Shown: piece after piece, positions 54,755 to 63,881 of the stretch
Layout of the letters: each line of letters opens with the position of its first letter
How positions within the stretch are numbered: position 1 is the stretch's first letter
NCBI RefSeq assembly: GCF_003815915.1
Contig: NZ_CP033929.1
Location: 2,046,001 to 2,110,000 of the forward strand
Direction of reading: 5' to 3'
DNA from: Chryseobacterium indoltheticum
GTDB taxonomy: Bacteria > Bacteroidota > Bacteroidia > Flavobacteriales > Weeksellaceae
Length of the DNA stretch: 64,000 nt
Program-made: the position numbers and the translations under genes
Notes under the pieces: generated by a model
What the model was told of the DNA's origin: nothing
What the model saw: the letters and a program-made list of their open reading frames with translations, nothing else
Databases searched by the model: none

Positions 54755-57700
54755 ATGTCTAATAACAAAAGAATTTTCGTAGAAAAAAGAGGAATTTTCG
54801 ATGTAGAAAGTCCAAAGATTTTTGATGAAGTAAAAGCGGTGGTTCCGTCTATCCAAAGCGTAAAGGTGTATAACGTTTACGATATTTTTGGATTAAATGA
54901 TGGTGAATTCGAAAAAGTGGTAAACAGCACTTTCGTAGATCCGGTTACTGATATTTTAATCGAAGAAAACCCTGCACAGGGAATCCATTTCGCATTAGAA
55001 TTTTTACCGGGACAATACGATCAGCGTGCTGATTCTGCGCAACAATGTATTGCTTTACTGACTGAAAATGAGAAGTCTAAAGTAAGAAGCGGTAAACTTA
55101 TCGAGTTTGAAGGAGTTTCTGAATCTGACTTGGTAAAAATCAAAGACCTTTTAATCAATAAAGTAGAATCTCAGGAGAAAGATCTATCAACTTTAAATAT
55201 TCCTGCGGAAGAAACGCCGTCAAAAGTAATTGTTCACGAAGGTTTTATCAATTTTGATGATGCTCAATTAGAAGAATTCTTTAATAATCACGGTTTTGCT
55301 TTAGGTTTGGATGATTTGAAATTCATTCAGGAATATTTTAAAACTGAACAGAGAAATCCTACAGAAACTGAACTGAAAGTTTTAGACACGTATTGGAGCG
55401 ACCACTGTCGTCACACAACTTTTGAAACAGAATTGTCAAATATTGAATTTGAAGGACAGTTTAAACATACATTGGAAACTATTTTCAATGATTATATCGA
55501 AAAAAGAAAATTCTTAGGACGTGAATTGAAACCAATCTCTTTAATGGATTTGGCGACCGTTTGCGGAAGATATTTTAGTAAAACCGGAAAGCTTGATAAC
55601 TTGGTGGTTTCAGACGAAATCAACGCTTGTACCATCCAGATCGAAGCTGAATACGATGGTAAAAAAGAACCTTGGTATTTATTATTCAAAAACGAAACAC
55701 ACAATCACCCGACAGAAATTGAACCTTTTGGAGGTGCTTCAACGTGTTTAGGTGGCGCGATTAGAGATCCTTTATCTGGACGTTCTTTTGTGTTCCAGGC
55801 GATGAGATTAACGGGTGCTGCCGATGTTTTAGAATCGGTTGACAAAACTTTACCGGGTAAATTACCTCAAAAAACAATCACAAAACAAGCGGCAAACGGA
55901 TATTCTTCTTACGGTAACCAAATCGGTTTGGCAACTACAATGGTTTCTGAAATCTATGACGAAGGCTACAAAGCGAAAAGAATGGAAGTTGGTTTCGTTG
56001 CCGGAGCAGTTCCTGTGGATTGGGTAAGACGTGAAAAACCTGAAGCTGGCGATTCTATCATCATTTTAGGTGGTGCAACAGGTCGTGACGGAGTTGGTGG
56101 AGCAAGCGGAAGTTCAAAAGAGCAGGACGAAACTTCTATCCACACGATGAGTTCTGAAGTTCAGAAAGGAAATGCGGTTGAAGAACGTAAAATTCAGAGA
56201 TTATTCAGAAATCCTGAAGTGACTAGATTGATTAAGAAGTCAAACGACTTCGGAGCGGGTGGAGTTTCTGTTGCAATAGGCGAAATTGCTGATTCTTTGG
56301 AAGTTAATCTTGATGTTTTACCTTTAAAATACGAAGGTTTGAACGGAACCGAGCTTGCTATTTCTGAATCTCAGGAAAGAATGGCAGTTGTGGTTGAACC
56401 AAAAGATAAAGAGCAGTTCATCAAGTTCTGTGAAGCTGAAAACATTGTTGCTGTTGAAGTGGCAAAAGTAACAGATTCTGGAAGAATGCAGATGTTCTGG
56501 AAAGGCGATAAAATTGTTGACCTTTCAAGAGAATTCCTGGATACCAACGGTTGTTCTAAAAGCCAAGAAGTTAAGATTACACATCTTAATGAATTGAAAG
56601 AAGAAGCACAGACTTTTAACGAAGAGAATTTCTTAAAAATATTAAGCGATAAAAATGTCGCTTCTCAAAAAGGTTTATTGGAGATGTTCGATTCATCTAT
56701 CGGTGCTACTACGGTTGCGATGCCTTTAGGTGGAAAATATCAGCAAACTTTGATGGAAGGAAGTGTTCAGACGTTGCCAATTTTAGGAGCAAAAGACGTC
56801 GAAACGGTTTCTTTGGCAAGTTGGGGATTTGATGCTGAAATTTCAAAGCAAAACTCATTGTTGGGAGCTTCTTATGCGGTGGTTGAAAGTGTTGCGAAAA
56901 TCGTTGCGATGGGTGGCGATTATAAAAATATCAGATTCAGTTTCCAGGAATATTTTGAAAAATTAGGACAAAATCCAGAAAAGTGGGGGAAACCTTTGGC
57001 GTCTCTTTTAGGAGCTTATGATGCTCAAATCAATTTCGGTTTAGCAGCAATTGGAGGTAAAGATTCTATGAGTGGAACATACCAAGATTTGAATGTTCCA
57101 CCAACGTTGATTTCATTTGCTTGTGCTAATGGAGAAAAGAAAAATATCATCTCTCCGGAATTTAAACAGGCGGGAAATAAACTGTATTTCTTCAATCATA
57201 TTCCACAGGAAAACGGACTTCCAAACTATGATAAATTGAAAGATGTTTACGAACTTATTTTCGAAAATATCAAGGCTGGAAAAATTGTTTCTGTGAAGAC
57301 AATTAAAGAAGGCGGAGTTGCAGTTGCTTTAGCAAAAATGAGTTTCGGAAACAGATTGGGAGCTGAAATAAATGTTGCTGACGAGAGTGTTTTATTAGCT
57401 AAAAATATTGGAAGTTTAATCATCGAATCAACTGAAGAATTAAGCTCTGTTGAACTTCAATTAATTGGTGAAGTTAAAAATTCAAGTGTTTTGAAAATCA
57501 GTAATTTGGATTTTGAAATCGAAAAATTACTTGAAGCCAATACGAAAACTTTTGAAAACCTTTTCTCAACGGTTGAAAAAGAAAAGATCGTGGTTGAATT
57601 GGATTCAAAACTGAACTCAATCAACCCAAGAAATATCGTTATCAAAAAACACGGATTGGCGAAGCCAAGAGTTTTTGCGCCGGTTTTCCCGGGGACAAAT

Positions 57701-58453
57701 TGCGAATATGATACACTGAATGCATTCCAAAAAGAAGGTGCAATTGTAAGCAGTTTACCTTTAATAAATATCAATCATCAGTTGCTTGATGAGAGCATCG
57801 ATGCGTGGGTGGAAGAAATTAAACAGTCACAGATTTTAGCATTCTCTGGAGGGTTTTCTGCGGGTGATGAACCGGACGGTTCTGCTAAGTTTATCGTGAA
57901 TGTTTTGAAGAATGAAAAGATGAGAAATGCCGTTCACGAATTGCTCGACAGAGACGGAATGATCATCGGGATTTGTAATGGTTTCCAGGCATTGGTTAAA
58001 TCCGGATTGTTGCCTTACGGAAGAATTAAAGACTTAGATGAAAATTCTCCGACGTTGGCTCACAATGCAATCAGAAGACACATTTCTCAGATGGTGAATG
58101 TAAAAGTTCTGAACGATGAATCGCCTTGGTTGAAAGGAATGAAAGATCAGGTTTTCACCATTCCGATTTCTCACGGTGAAGGTCGTTTTATGGCTTCAGA
58201 AGAAGAAATTCAGAAGTTGTATGAAAACGGACAGATTGCCACTCAATATTTAGATTTAGATGGAAACATCGCTCACGGAATGCCATTCAATCCAAATAAC
58301 TCATTGTTTGGAATTGAAGGAATTACGAGTCCGTGTGGAAAAATCTATGGTAGAATGGGGCATCCTGAACGTTTCGCAGAAGGATTGATGAAAAACATTC
58401 CAACTGCGAATTATCACAATATATTTAAAAACGGAGTTGAATACTTCAAGTAG
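54755..58453 (+). CDS. purL: phosphoribosylformylglycinamidine synthase (single-chain PurL)
   Basis: 1,232 residues, the large single-chain type. The synthase core carries YWSDHCRHTTFETEL, FKNETHNHPTEIEPFGGAST and GGATGRDGVGGASGSS (ATP). The C-terminal class I glutaminase has PGTNCEYDT, the nucleophile in GICNGFQALVKSG and the His in GHPERFAEG. It converts FGAR, glutamine and ATP to FGAM in purine synthesis. It is separated from purB by a structured element. Confidence 0.95.
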   Translation: MSNNKRIFVEKRGIFDVESPKIFDEVKAVVPSIQSVKVYNVYDIFGLNDGEFEKVVNSTFVDPVTDILIEENPAQGIHFALEFLPGQYDQRADSAQQCIALLTENEKSKVRSGKLIEFEGVSESDLVKIKDLLINKVESQEKDLSTLNIPAEETPSKVIVHEGFINFDDAQLEEFFNNHGFALGLDDLKFIQEYFKTEQRNPTETELKVLDTYWSDHCRHTTFETELSNIEFEGQFKHTLETIFNDYIEKRKFLGRELKPISLMDLATVCGRYFSKTGKLDNLVVSDEINACTIQIEAEYDGKKEPWYLLFKNETHNHPTEIEPFGGASTCLGGAIRDPLSGRSFVFQAMRLTGAADVLESVDKTLPGKLPQKTITKQAANGYSSYGNQIGLATTMVSEIYDEGYKAKRMEVGFVAGAVPVDWVRREKPEAGDSIIILGGATGRDGVGGASGSSKEQDETSIHTMSSEVQKGNAVEERKIQRLFRNPEVTRLIKKSNDFGAGGVSVAIGEIADSLEVNLDVLPLKYEGLNGTELAISESQERMAVVVEPKDKEQFIKFCEAENIVAVEVAKVTDSGRMQMFWKGDKIVDLSREFLDTNGCSKSQEVKITHLNELKEEAQTFNEENFLKILSDKNVASQKGLLEMFDSSIGATTVAMPLGGKYQQTLMEGSVQTLPILGAKDVETVSLASWGFDAEISKQNSLLGASYAVVESVAKIVAMGGDYKNIRFSFQEYFEKLGQNPEKWGKPLASLLGAYDAQINFGLAAIGGKDSMSGTYQDLNVPPTLISFACANGEKKNIISPEFKQAGNKLYFFNHIPQENGLPNYDKLKDVYELIFENIKAGKIVSVKTIKEGGVAVALAKMSFGNRLGAEINVADESVLLAKNIGSLIIESTEELSSVELQLIGEVKNSSVLKISNLDFEIEKLLEANTKTFENLFSTVEKEKIVVELDSKLNSINPRNIVIKKHGLAKPRVFAPVFPGTNCEYDTLNAFQKEGAIVSSLPLININHQLLDESIDAWVEEIKQSQILAFSGGFSAGDEPDGSAKFIVNVLKNEKMRNAVHELLDRDGMIIGICNGFQALVKSGLLPYGRIKDLDENSPTLAHNAIRRHISQMVNVKVLNDESPWLKGMKDQVFTIPISHGEGRFMASEEEIQKLYENGQIATQYLDLDGNIAHGMPFNPNNSLFGIEGITSPCGKIYGRMGHPERFAEGLMKNIPTANYHNIFKNGVEYFK

Positions 58454-58564
58454 GCTTTAAGTTTCTGGCGATTAGCTTTTGGCTTTCGAACTAAAATCTA
58501 ACGGATTCAAAAAACGGTTAGGTTTGGTGTTAGGAATAATAAAAAAGCAATTAATAATAAATGA

Positions 58565-58600
58565 AAAATGACTGTCAACAATGGCAGTCATTTTTTTTGT
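58565..58600 (+). terminator. rho-independent terminator of purL
   Basis: AAAATGACTG and CAGTCATTTT pair around TCAACAATGG, followed by T residues. Bases 58565-58595 match 61766-61796 at 29 of 31 positions. Confidence 0.8.
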
Positions 58601-58678
58601 GAAAAAATTTAAAATAAATTGCAACATAAACGATGTGATTGCGTCTATTAAGTAGAAAGAATAAACCGGAACCAATTT

Positions 58679-59251
58679 TTGAAAACAACAGCAGTAAATA
58701 TCAGTGACAAGGAATTGTTGGAGCTATGCGGTTCTGGCAACAATTCCGGATATTCTGTGCTTTACCAACGGTATTCTAAAGCTGCTTTCAATTCTATTTT
58801 TCGTCTTGTTAATGATAGGGAAGAAGCAGAAGATATTCTTCAGGAGGTTTTTGTGAAAGCATTTTCAGAAATAAAATCCTTAAAAAATACCGATAGTTTC
58901 GGAGGTTGGGTTAAACGGATTGCCATCAATCACGCACTCAATTTTTTACGGAAAAAGAAAATATATTTTGCGGAAATTGAAGATGATAAGATGTTGGATA
59001 CAAAGGATGATGAACTTGAAGAAAAGCTGGATCTAGAATTCAGGATAGAGGAACTTCAAAATGTTATTGCAGAGCTTCCTTTACAGATCAGAACGATTGT
59101 TAATCTTTTTCTGTTTGAAAATATGCCACAGGAGGAAATTGCAAAAGAATTAAATATTCCGCCAGGCACGGTAAGAAGTTATTATCACCGTGCTAAAAAG
59201 AAAATTTTTGAAAAACTAACTCAAAAATGCAAAAATGAAAGATTCGCTTAA
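58679..59251 (+). CDS. ECF-type RNA polymerase sigma factor
   Basis: 190 residues with a TTG start at 58679 that fits MKTTAVNISDKELLELCGSG. Region 2 FNSIFRLVNDREEAEDILQE and region 4 LFLFENMPQEEIAKELNIPP with GTVRSYYHRAKKKIFEKL are clear. Its last bases overlap the next gene by 17 bp, so the sigma and its anti-sigma-like partner are translationally coupled. It may control the two adhesin-like genes behind them. Confidence 0.88.
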   Translation: MKTTAVNISDKELLELCGSGNNSGYSVLYQRYSKAAFNSIFRLVNDREEAEDILQEVFVKAFSEIKSLKNTDSFGGWVKRIAINHALNFLRKKKIYFAEIEDDKMLDTKDDELEEKLDLEFRIEELQNVIAELPLQIRTIVNLFLFENMPQEEIAKELNIPPGTVRSYYHRAKKKIFEKLTQKCKNERFA

Positions 59252-60077
59252 AAAATATATTGAAGATCATCGTGAGGAATTCGATACACTCGAAGTTCCG
59301 GAAGAAACGTTTGACAAAATAATGTCAAAACTGAACGAGCCTGCTATTTCAGAAAAAACAATTCCGTTATTTACTTGGAAAAAGTGGATTGCAGCCGCTT
59401 CTATAGTAATAATTTTCAGTGTTGGAAGCTTTGCTTTATGGAACCAAAAAGAAAATGAAAAATCGACTATTGCCATTCAGGAAAAAACTAAAACTGAAGA
59501 TGAAAATTTAGTTGAAATTATAAAACCCAAAAATGAACTGAAAACTGCAAAAATAATGACGACAAAGCAGGAAAATAGCCCCAAAGTTTTTGAGAAAAAT
59601 AATTTAAAGCATTCAAAAAGAATAGCAGAAACGAAAAATTTAGTTCAGGATAATAGCTCAGCAACAGAATACGATTTTGAGAATGTAAAGGCACTAGAAT
59701 TAATGGCTGATGAATATTCTGCAAGCTCAAGACTGGAAGGGATTTCTCTGATAAACAATTTTTCGCCTTCAGATGAAAAAATGATTGCTATTTTATCTGA
59801 AAAAGCACTTTCAGACGAAAATACAAATGTACGATTGGCAGCAGTTGAAGCTTTGTCTGCACACATAGAAAATACAACTGTCAGAGATCACATTCGTGAG
59901 ATTTTTCTTAATCAGGACGATCCGTTTGTTCAAAAAGAACTTATTGCCATTTTAGCTCAGAAAAATCCATCCAAATTAAATAGTGAAGTGAGTGCGAAGT
60001 TGAGGGAACTTACTCTAAATCCTACTACAGCGGCTTTCGTGAAAGATGAAGCCTATGCTGTTTTAATGAAATATTAA
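59235..60077 (+). CDS. membrane anti-sigma-like protein with HEAT-like repeats
   Basis: 280 residues. A cytoplasmic N-terminus (1-55, KKYIEDHREEFDTLEVPEET) precedes one membrane helix (about 57-74, AAASIVIIFSVGSFALW). The periplasmic part has a low-complexity linker, then HEAT-like helical pairs from about 170 to 280 (DENTNVRLAAVEALSAHIEN, QDDPFVQKELIAILAQKNPS). It overlaps the sigma factor gene. The soluble N-terminus is where a sigma-binding motif would be, but no zinc motif is seen. Confidence 0.75.
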   Translation: MKDSLKKYIEDHREEFDTLEVPEETFDKIMSKLNEPAISEKTIPLFTWKKWIAAASIVIIFSVGSFALWNQKENEKSTIAIQEKTKTEDENLVEIIKPKNELKTAKIMTTKQENSPKVFEKNNLKHSKRIAETKNLVQDNSSATEYDFENVKALELMADEYSASSRLEGISLINNFSPSDEKMIAILSEKALSDENTNVRLAAVEALSAHIENTTVRDHIREIFLNQDDPFVQKELIAILAQKNPSKLNSEVSAKLRELTLNPTTAAFVKDEAYAVLMKY

Positions 60078-60209
60078 AAGCTTTTATATAAAAATCAATA
60101 AATTATTTAACAAATTAAAAAGTATGAAATCGCCATTATTAAGAATCATAAACACGTGTGAAGGTATAGCGATAACATAGGACAATTAAAAAACAATAAA
60201 AATCTACAT

Positions 60210-61007
60210 ATGAAAAAGATATATTTAATCATGTTTGCCATGATGACAGTTTCTTTCCATGCACAGGAAAACATCGAGCAAACCAATTCTGTAAAAGAAA
60301 ACTCTAAAACATTTAAGGTTAAAAAGAATAATGGTAAACTTCTCATCAATCTTGGAAAAGTAACGGTTGAAGGTTATAATGGAAACGAAATTGTTTTTTC
60401 GCTGGAAGGTGAAGTTCCTGAAGTGGATAAACGCGCAGAAGGACTTCAGTCGATTAATGCTTTAGGAATCGTAGATAACACCGGACTTGGGATAAATGTC
60501 AACGAAAAAGATGGCATATTGGAAGTTAATCCGTTAAAAAAGATTTCTTTTCCCGAGATAAAAATCTTAGTTCCCGAAAATGTTATTGTTTCTTTTCAGC
60601 ATCAATCACAGTATGGCGGAGAAGTAGTTTTCAGAAATATGCAGAATGAAATCGAAATTGCTGCAACGTATAATAGTATTAAATTGGAGAATATTACCGG
60701 CCCTGCTGTCGTAAAATCTATTTATGGAGATGTGGAAGCGGTATTTAAACAAAACGTAAAAGGCCCTTTGTCGATTATTTCTGTTTACGGATTTGCTGAT
60801 GTTACACTTCCTAAATCGGTGAAAGCTAATCTTAAAACCACAACCTCTTATGGCGAAATTTATATGTCTCCGGATCTTAAAATTGATATTGAAAAGAAAC
60901 AGGGTTTGGCACGTCAAGGCGATGAATTGATTGGAAAAGTGAATGGAGGCGGTACCAATATTGAAGTGCGTTCCGATTACAGTAAAATTTATTTAAGAGC
61001 AAAATGA
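60210..61007 (+). CDS. exported adhesin-like protein (DUF4097-type)
   Basis: 265 residues. Signal peptide MKKIYLIMFAMMTVSFHAQ. The rest is rich in short beta-strands with a stacked pattern (VVKSIYGDVEAVF, ISVYGFADVTLP, TTSYGEIYMSP), the right-handed beta-helix style of DUF4097/autotransporter-adhesin-like proteins. It starts 132 bp after the HEAT gene and overlaps the next gene by 4 bp. Confidence 0.72.
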   Translation: MKKIYLIMFAMMTVSFHAQENIEQTNSVKENSKTFKVKKNNGKLLINLGKVTVEGYNGNEIVFSLEGEVPEVDKRAEGLQSINALGIVDNTGLGINVNEKDGILEVNPLKKISFPEIKILVPENVIVSFQHQSQYGGEVVFRNMQNEIEIAATYNSIKLENITGPAVVKSIYGDVEAVFKQNVKGPLSIISVYGFADVTLPKSVKANLKTTTSYGEIYMSPDLKIDIEKKQGLARQGDELIGKVNGGGTNIEVRSDYSKIYLRAK

Positions 61008-61726
61008 GAACGCTGTTAATTCTTGCAGCGAGTTTCGTTTTCGGTCTTACTGCAGCGCAAACAGCCATTAATAAGAGCTTTCCTACCGATGAAAATCAAA
61101 AATTATCATTGAAATTTGATTATCCGCAACTGATTAAAATCAGTACTTGGGATAAATCTGAAGTTCAAATTTTGGGAACGGTTAACATTAATGAGAATGA
61201 ACGAAACAATGCTTTTCAGATAAAAGAATCGAACGAAGGTAATTCTCTCGTTATTGAAGGCAAAATGTCTGAAATGAAAAATATTCCGCATCGTATCACA
61301 GTTCAAAAGGGAAGTCAGAAATTGATTTTTAAAAGCCGTGAAGAATATCAAAAATATTGTAAAGAAAACAATGTAACGTTTAGTTCAATGACTGATGGCG
61401 TTGATATTGATATCCAATTAGAAATAAAAGTTCCGAAATCTTTAGCTACGCAAATAGAATCTCAATATGGCTTGGTTGAAGTGAAAGATTTTGGTGGAAC
61501 AATCAATGTGAATGCGATATACGGTGGAATTGATGCCACGATTTTGGATAGAAATGTTGGGAAGCTTTCTGCAGAAACCCATTTTGGACAAATTTATTCA
61601 AATTTAGATGCTAAATTCACGGGAAAAGACTCGAATGATTTTCGTACTTTAGTTACGACAACATTTGGAAACGGACCGCAATATATTCTGGAGTCTAAAT
61701 ACGGGAATATTTATCTGAGAAAATAA
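61004..61726 (+). CDS. exported adhesin-like protein (paralogue)
   Basis: 240 residues. Signal peptide MRTLLILAASFVFGLTAAQ, then repeated strands SQYGLVEVKDFGG, NAIYGGIDATILDR and THFGQIYSNLDA like the gene before it. The 4-bp ATGA overlap shows translational coupling. The pair was probably generated by duplication. The last strands LESKYGNIYLRK are also shared with the first paralogue (RSDYSKIYLRAK). Confidence 0.72.
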   Translation: MRTLLILAASFVFGLTAAQTAINKSFPTDENQKLSLKFDYPQLIKISTWDKSEVQILGTVNINENERNNAFQIKESNEGNSLVIEGKMSEMKNIPHRITVQKGSQKLIFKSREEYQKYCKENNVTFSSMTDGVDIDIQLEIKVPKSLATQIESQYGLVEVKDFGGTINVNAIYGGIDATILDRNVGKLSAETHFGQIYSNLDAKFTGKDSNDFRTLVTTTFGNGPQYILESKYGNIYLRK

Positions 61727-61741
61727 TATCCATAATTAAAA

Positions 61742-62149
61742 ATGAAAAACGAAATTCATCATAACAAAATGACTGTCATCAATGGCGGTCATTTTTCAGA
61801 TTTAGAAGGTTTCTATGAAGAAATTTCTACTGTTTTTATGAAAGATACAGATTGGAAAGTGGGTACTTTGGATGGTTTTGATGATATACTTTACAGTGGT
61901 TTTGGTGTATTTGAAAACAGTGAAAAATTAGAAATCGTTTGGAAGGAATCTCAAAAATCAAAAGAAGATTTAGGTTTCGATTTAACTAAAGAATTCTATG
62001 AAAATAAAATAAGACAGGGGAAGCCTTTTAATGTGAAATTAATTCAGGGCAAACTTGATGAATTGATTGAGGGAAAAGGACAAACTCTTTTTGATATTTT
62101 AATTGAAATTATAGAATCGCACAAGAATATTACACTGATTTTAGAGTAA
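61742..62149 (+). CDS. barstar-like ribonuclease inhibitor family protein
   Basis: 135 residues. TVINGGHFSDLEGFYEEIST, VGTLDGFDDILYSGFGVF and KSKEDLGFDLTKEFYENKIR, ending in FDILIEIIESHKNITLIL, match the barstar family. Barstars inhibit secreted or intracellular RNases, but no barnase gene lies nearby, so a stand-alone role is likely. Starts at 61742 and 61769 are both possible; the family alignment favours the second. The 61769 ATG lies in the left arm of an 8-bp stem (61766-61773 with 61788-61795). Confidence 0.75.
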   Translation: MKNEIHHNKMTVINGGHFSDLEGFYEEISTVFMKDTDWKVGTLDGFDDILYSGFGVFENSEKLEIVWKESQKSKEDLGFDLTKEFYENKIRQGKPFNVKLIQGKLDELIEGKGQTLFDILIEIIESHKNITLILE

Positions 62150-62159
62150 TCTTTACGGT

Positions 62160-62519
62160 TTAATTAAAAAAAATATATTTCCAATACACCAAAATTCCAA
62201 CAATAACCGAAGCAATAGCCATTAAAGTAACGGCTCCCGCAGAAATATCTTTAATAAAACCAATTCTTTTATCAAATTCAGGTTGAATGATATCACAGAT
62301 TTTCTCGATTGCAGTGTTGAAAATCTCAGCCGATAAGACTCCAAATGAAACTATTAAAACTAAAACAGTATCTATTGTTGAAAGTTTCAGATAAAAAATC
62401 AAAAAAATGTTGATCAGTAAAGCAATAACTTCCATCTGAAAATTTCTTTCAGATCTAAACATGAAAAAAATACCTCGAAAAGCATTCAGAAAACTTTTAT
62501 GAATCGGAGGTTTGCGCAT
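62160..62519 (-). CDS. dgkA: diacylglycerol kinase family protein
   Basis: 119 residues, three membrane helices. RSERNFQMEVIALLINIF and the DgkA signature LSAEIFNTAIEKICDIIQPE (Glu residues for metal and ATP) are present, ending KDISAGAVTLMAIASVIVGI. It phosphorylates diacylglycerol or undecaprenol in lipid recycling. Divergent from dnaN; the 116 bp between hold both promoters. Confidence 0.92.
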   Translation of the reverse strand: MRKPPIHKSFLNAFRGIFFMFRSERNFQMEVIALLINIFLIFYLKLSTIDTVLVLIVSFGVLSAEIFNTAIEKICDIIQPEFDKRIGFIKDISAGAVTLMAIASVIVGILVYWKYIFFN

Positions 62520-62606
62520 AGCTTTTGATTTTTAACAAAGATAAATTTATTTTGATGGTTGTTAATAACTCTCCATATTATTCTTTTCTATCTGTTTTCT
62601 ATTTGT

Positions 62607-62614
62607 TATATTTG
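62607..62614 (+). promoter_or_regulatory. candidate -7 box of dnaN
   Basis: TATATTTG matches TANNTTTG and lies 22 bp before the ATG at 62636. No clear -33 element is visible. Confidence 0.5.
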
Positions 62615-62635
62615 TGGAAACTTATTTTTAAATCT

Positions 62636-63766
62636 ATGAAATTTATTATTTCAAGTGGTGAACTGCAGAAGGCTTTGCAAACTGTAAGTGGCGTAATATC
62701 AAGTTCTCAGTCGAGACCGATTTTAGAAAACTATCTTTTTGAACTAAACGAAAACAACGTTACCATTACTGCATCTGATGGCGAAACAACGCTTATTACT
62801 TCTTTGGAAGTGAAGTCTGATGATTCTGGTAGATTTGCGGTTCCAGCTAAGATTTTTCAAGATTTTATTAAAACGTATGGCGAGCAGCCTCTTACTTTAG
62901 CGGTAAAAGATAACGCTGAAGGTACAGGAAGTTTGCTTGAAATTTTAGATGAAAAAGATAATTTTGCTGTAGCATTAGATAATGCAGACGATTATCCTGA
63001 AATTCCGGAATTTGATGCTTCTCAAAGTATCACAATGCCTGCAGGAGTTTTGTCTGAAGCGTTAACCAACACCCTTTTTGCAACAAGTAACGATTCTCTT
63101 CGTCCGGTAATGACGGGAGTTTTGTTCCAGTTTGGAGAAAACGAAACTAATTTTGTTTCTACAGATTCTCACAGATTGGTGGTTTACAAAAGAACAGATT
63201 TGATGAATGCTGAGCCAATGGAATTTATCATGCCTAAAAAGCCTTTGAATATTTTCAAAAATATTTTAGCAAGCTCAAATGAAGATATTACAATCGACTT
63301 CAACGAGAATATGGCCAAATTTACTTTTGGTAAACATATCTGGATCTGTAGACTAATCGATGGGAAATATCCTAATTACACTGCAGTAATTCCTAAAGAG
63401 AACCCGAATGTTTTGACGATCAACAGAAACCTTTTATTGGGTGCAATTAAAAGAGCGTCGATCATGTCTAATAAATCAACCAATCAGGTGAGATTCAAAT
63501 TGTCTGCAAATATTCTTCACCTTCACGCAGAAGATACAGAATATGCGAACAAAGCAGATATGCAGATTCCTTGTGATTATAACGGTGAAGATATCAATAT
63601 TGGTTTCAGTTCTAAATTCTTAACAGAAATGTTGGGTATTTTAGGAGCAGACGATATTACAATGAAAATGTCTCAGCCAAACAGACCGGGAATTATCGAG
63701 CCGCTTGACGGACTTGAAGAAAACGAAAATATCTTAATGCTTTCAATGCCTGTAATCGGATTGTAA
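62636..63766 (+). CDS. dnaN: DNA polymerase III subunit beta (sliding clamp)
   Basis: 376 residues from the ATG at 62636; the frame continues upstream through the dgkA gap but MKFIISSGELQKALQTVSGV is the conserved start. Three clamp domains of about 120 residues each are recognisable, with FTFGKHIWICRLIDGKYPNY in the third and the end in MPVIGL. It tethers DNA polymerase and binds QL(S/D)LF-type peptides such as the tail of the DUF763 protein in this window. dnaA is not nearby. Confidence 0.95.
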   Translation: MKFIISSGELQKALQTVSGVISSSQSRPILENYLFELNENNVTITASDGETTLITSLEVKSDDSGRFAVPAKIFQDFIKTYGEQPLTLAVKDNAEGTGSLLEILDEKDNFAVALDNADDYPEIPEFDASQSITMPAGVLSEALTNTLFATSNDSLRPVMTGVLFQFGENETNFVSTDSHRLVVYKRTDLMNAEPMEFIMPKKPLNIFKNILASSNEDITIDFNENMAKFTFGKHIWICRLIDGKYPNYTAVIPKENPNVLTINRNLLLGAIKRASIMSNKSTNQVRFKLSANILHLHAEDTEYANKADMQIPCDYNGEDINIGFSSKFLTEMLGILGADDITMKMSQPNRPGIIEPLDGLEENENILMLSMPVIGL

Positions 63767-63786
63767 GATTAAAAAAAAATATAAGT

Positions 63787-63820
63787 AAAAAGGATTTCAA
63801 ATTTTTGAAATCCTTTTTTT
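63787..63820. terminator. bidirectional terminator after dnaN
   Basis: AAAGGATTTCAAA pairs with TTTGAAATCCTTT around a 2-base loop, with A and T runs at both ends. Confidence 0.9.
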
Positions 63821-63881
63821 TGTTTAAGTATTTTGACCGCTTTTACATTTTCAACCTTGAATCAAAATGTTTACAATAATT

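Noticed and set aside
62607..63766. replication origin near dnaN
   Set aside because: No dnaA gene and no cluster of DnaA-box-like sequences was noticed; in Bacteroidota dnaN is often far from the origin.
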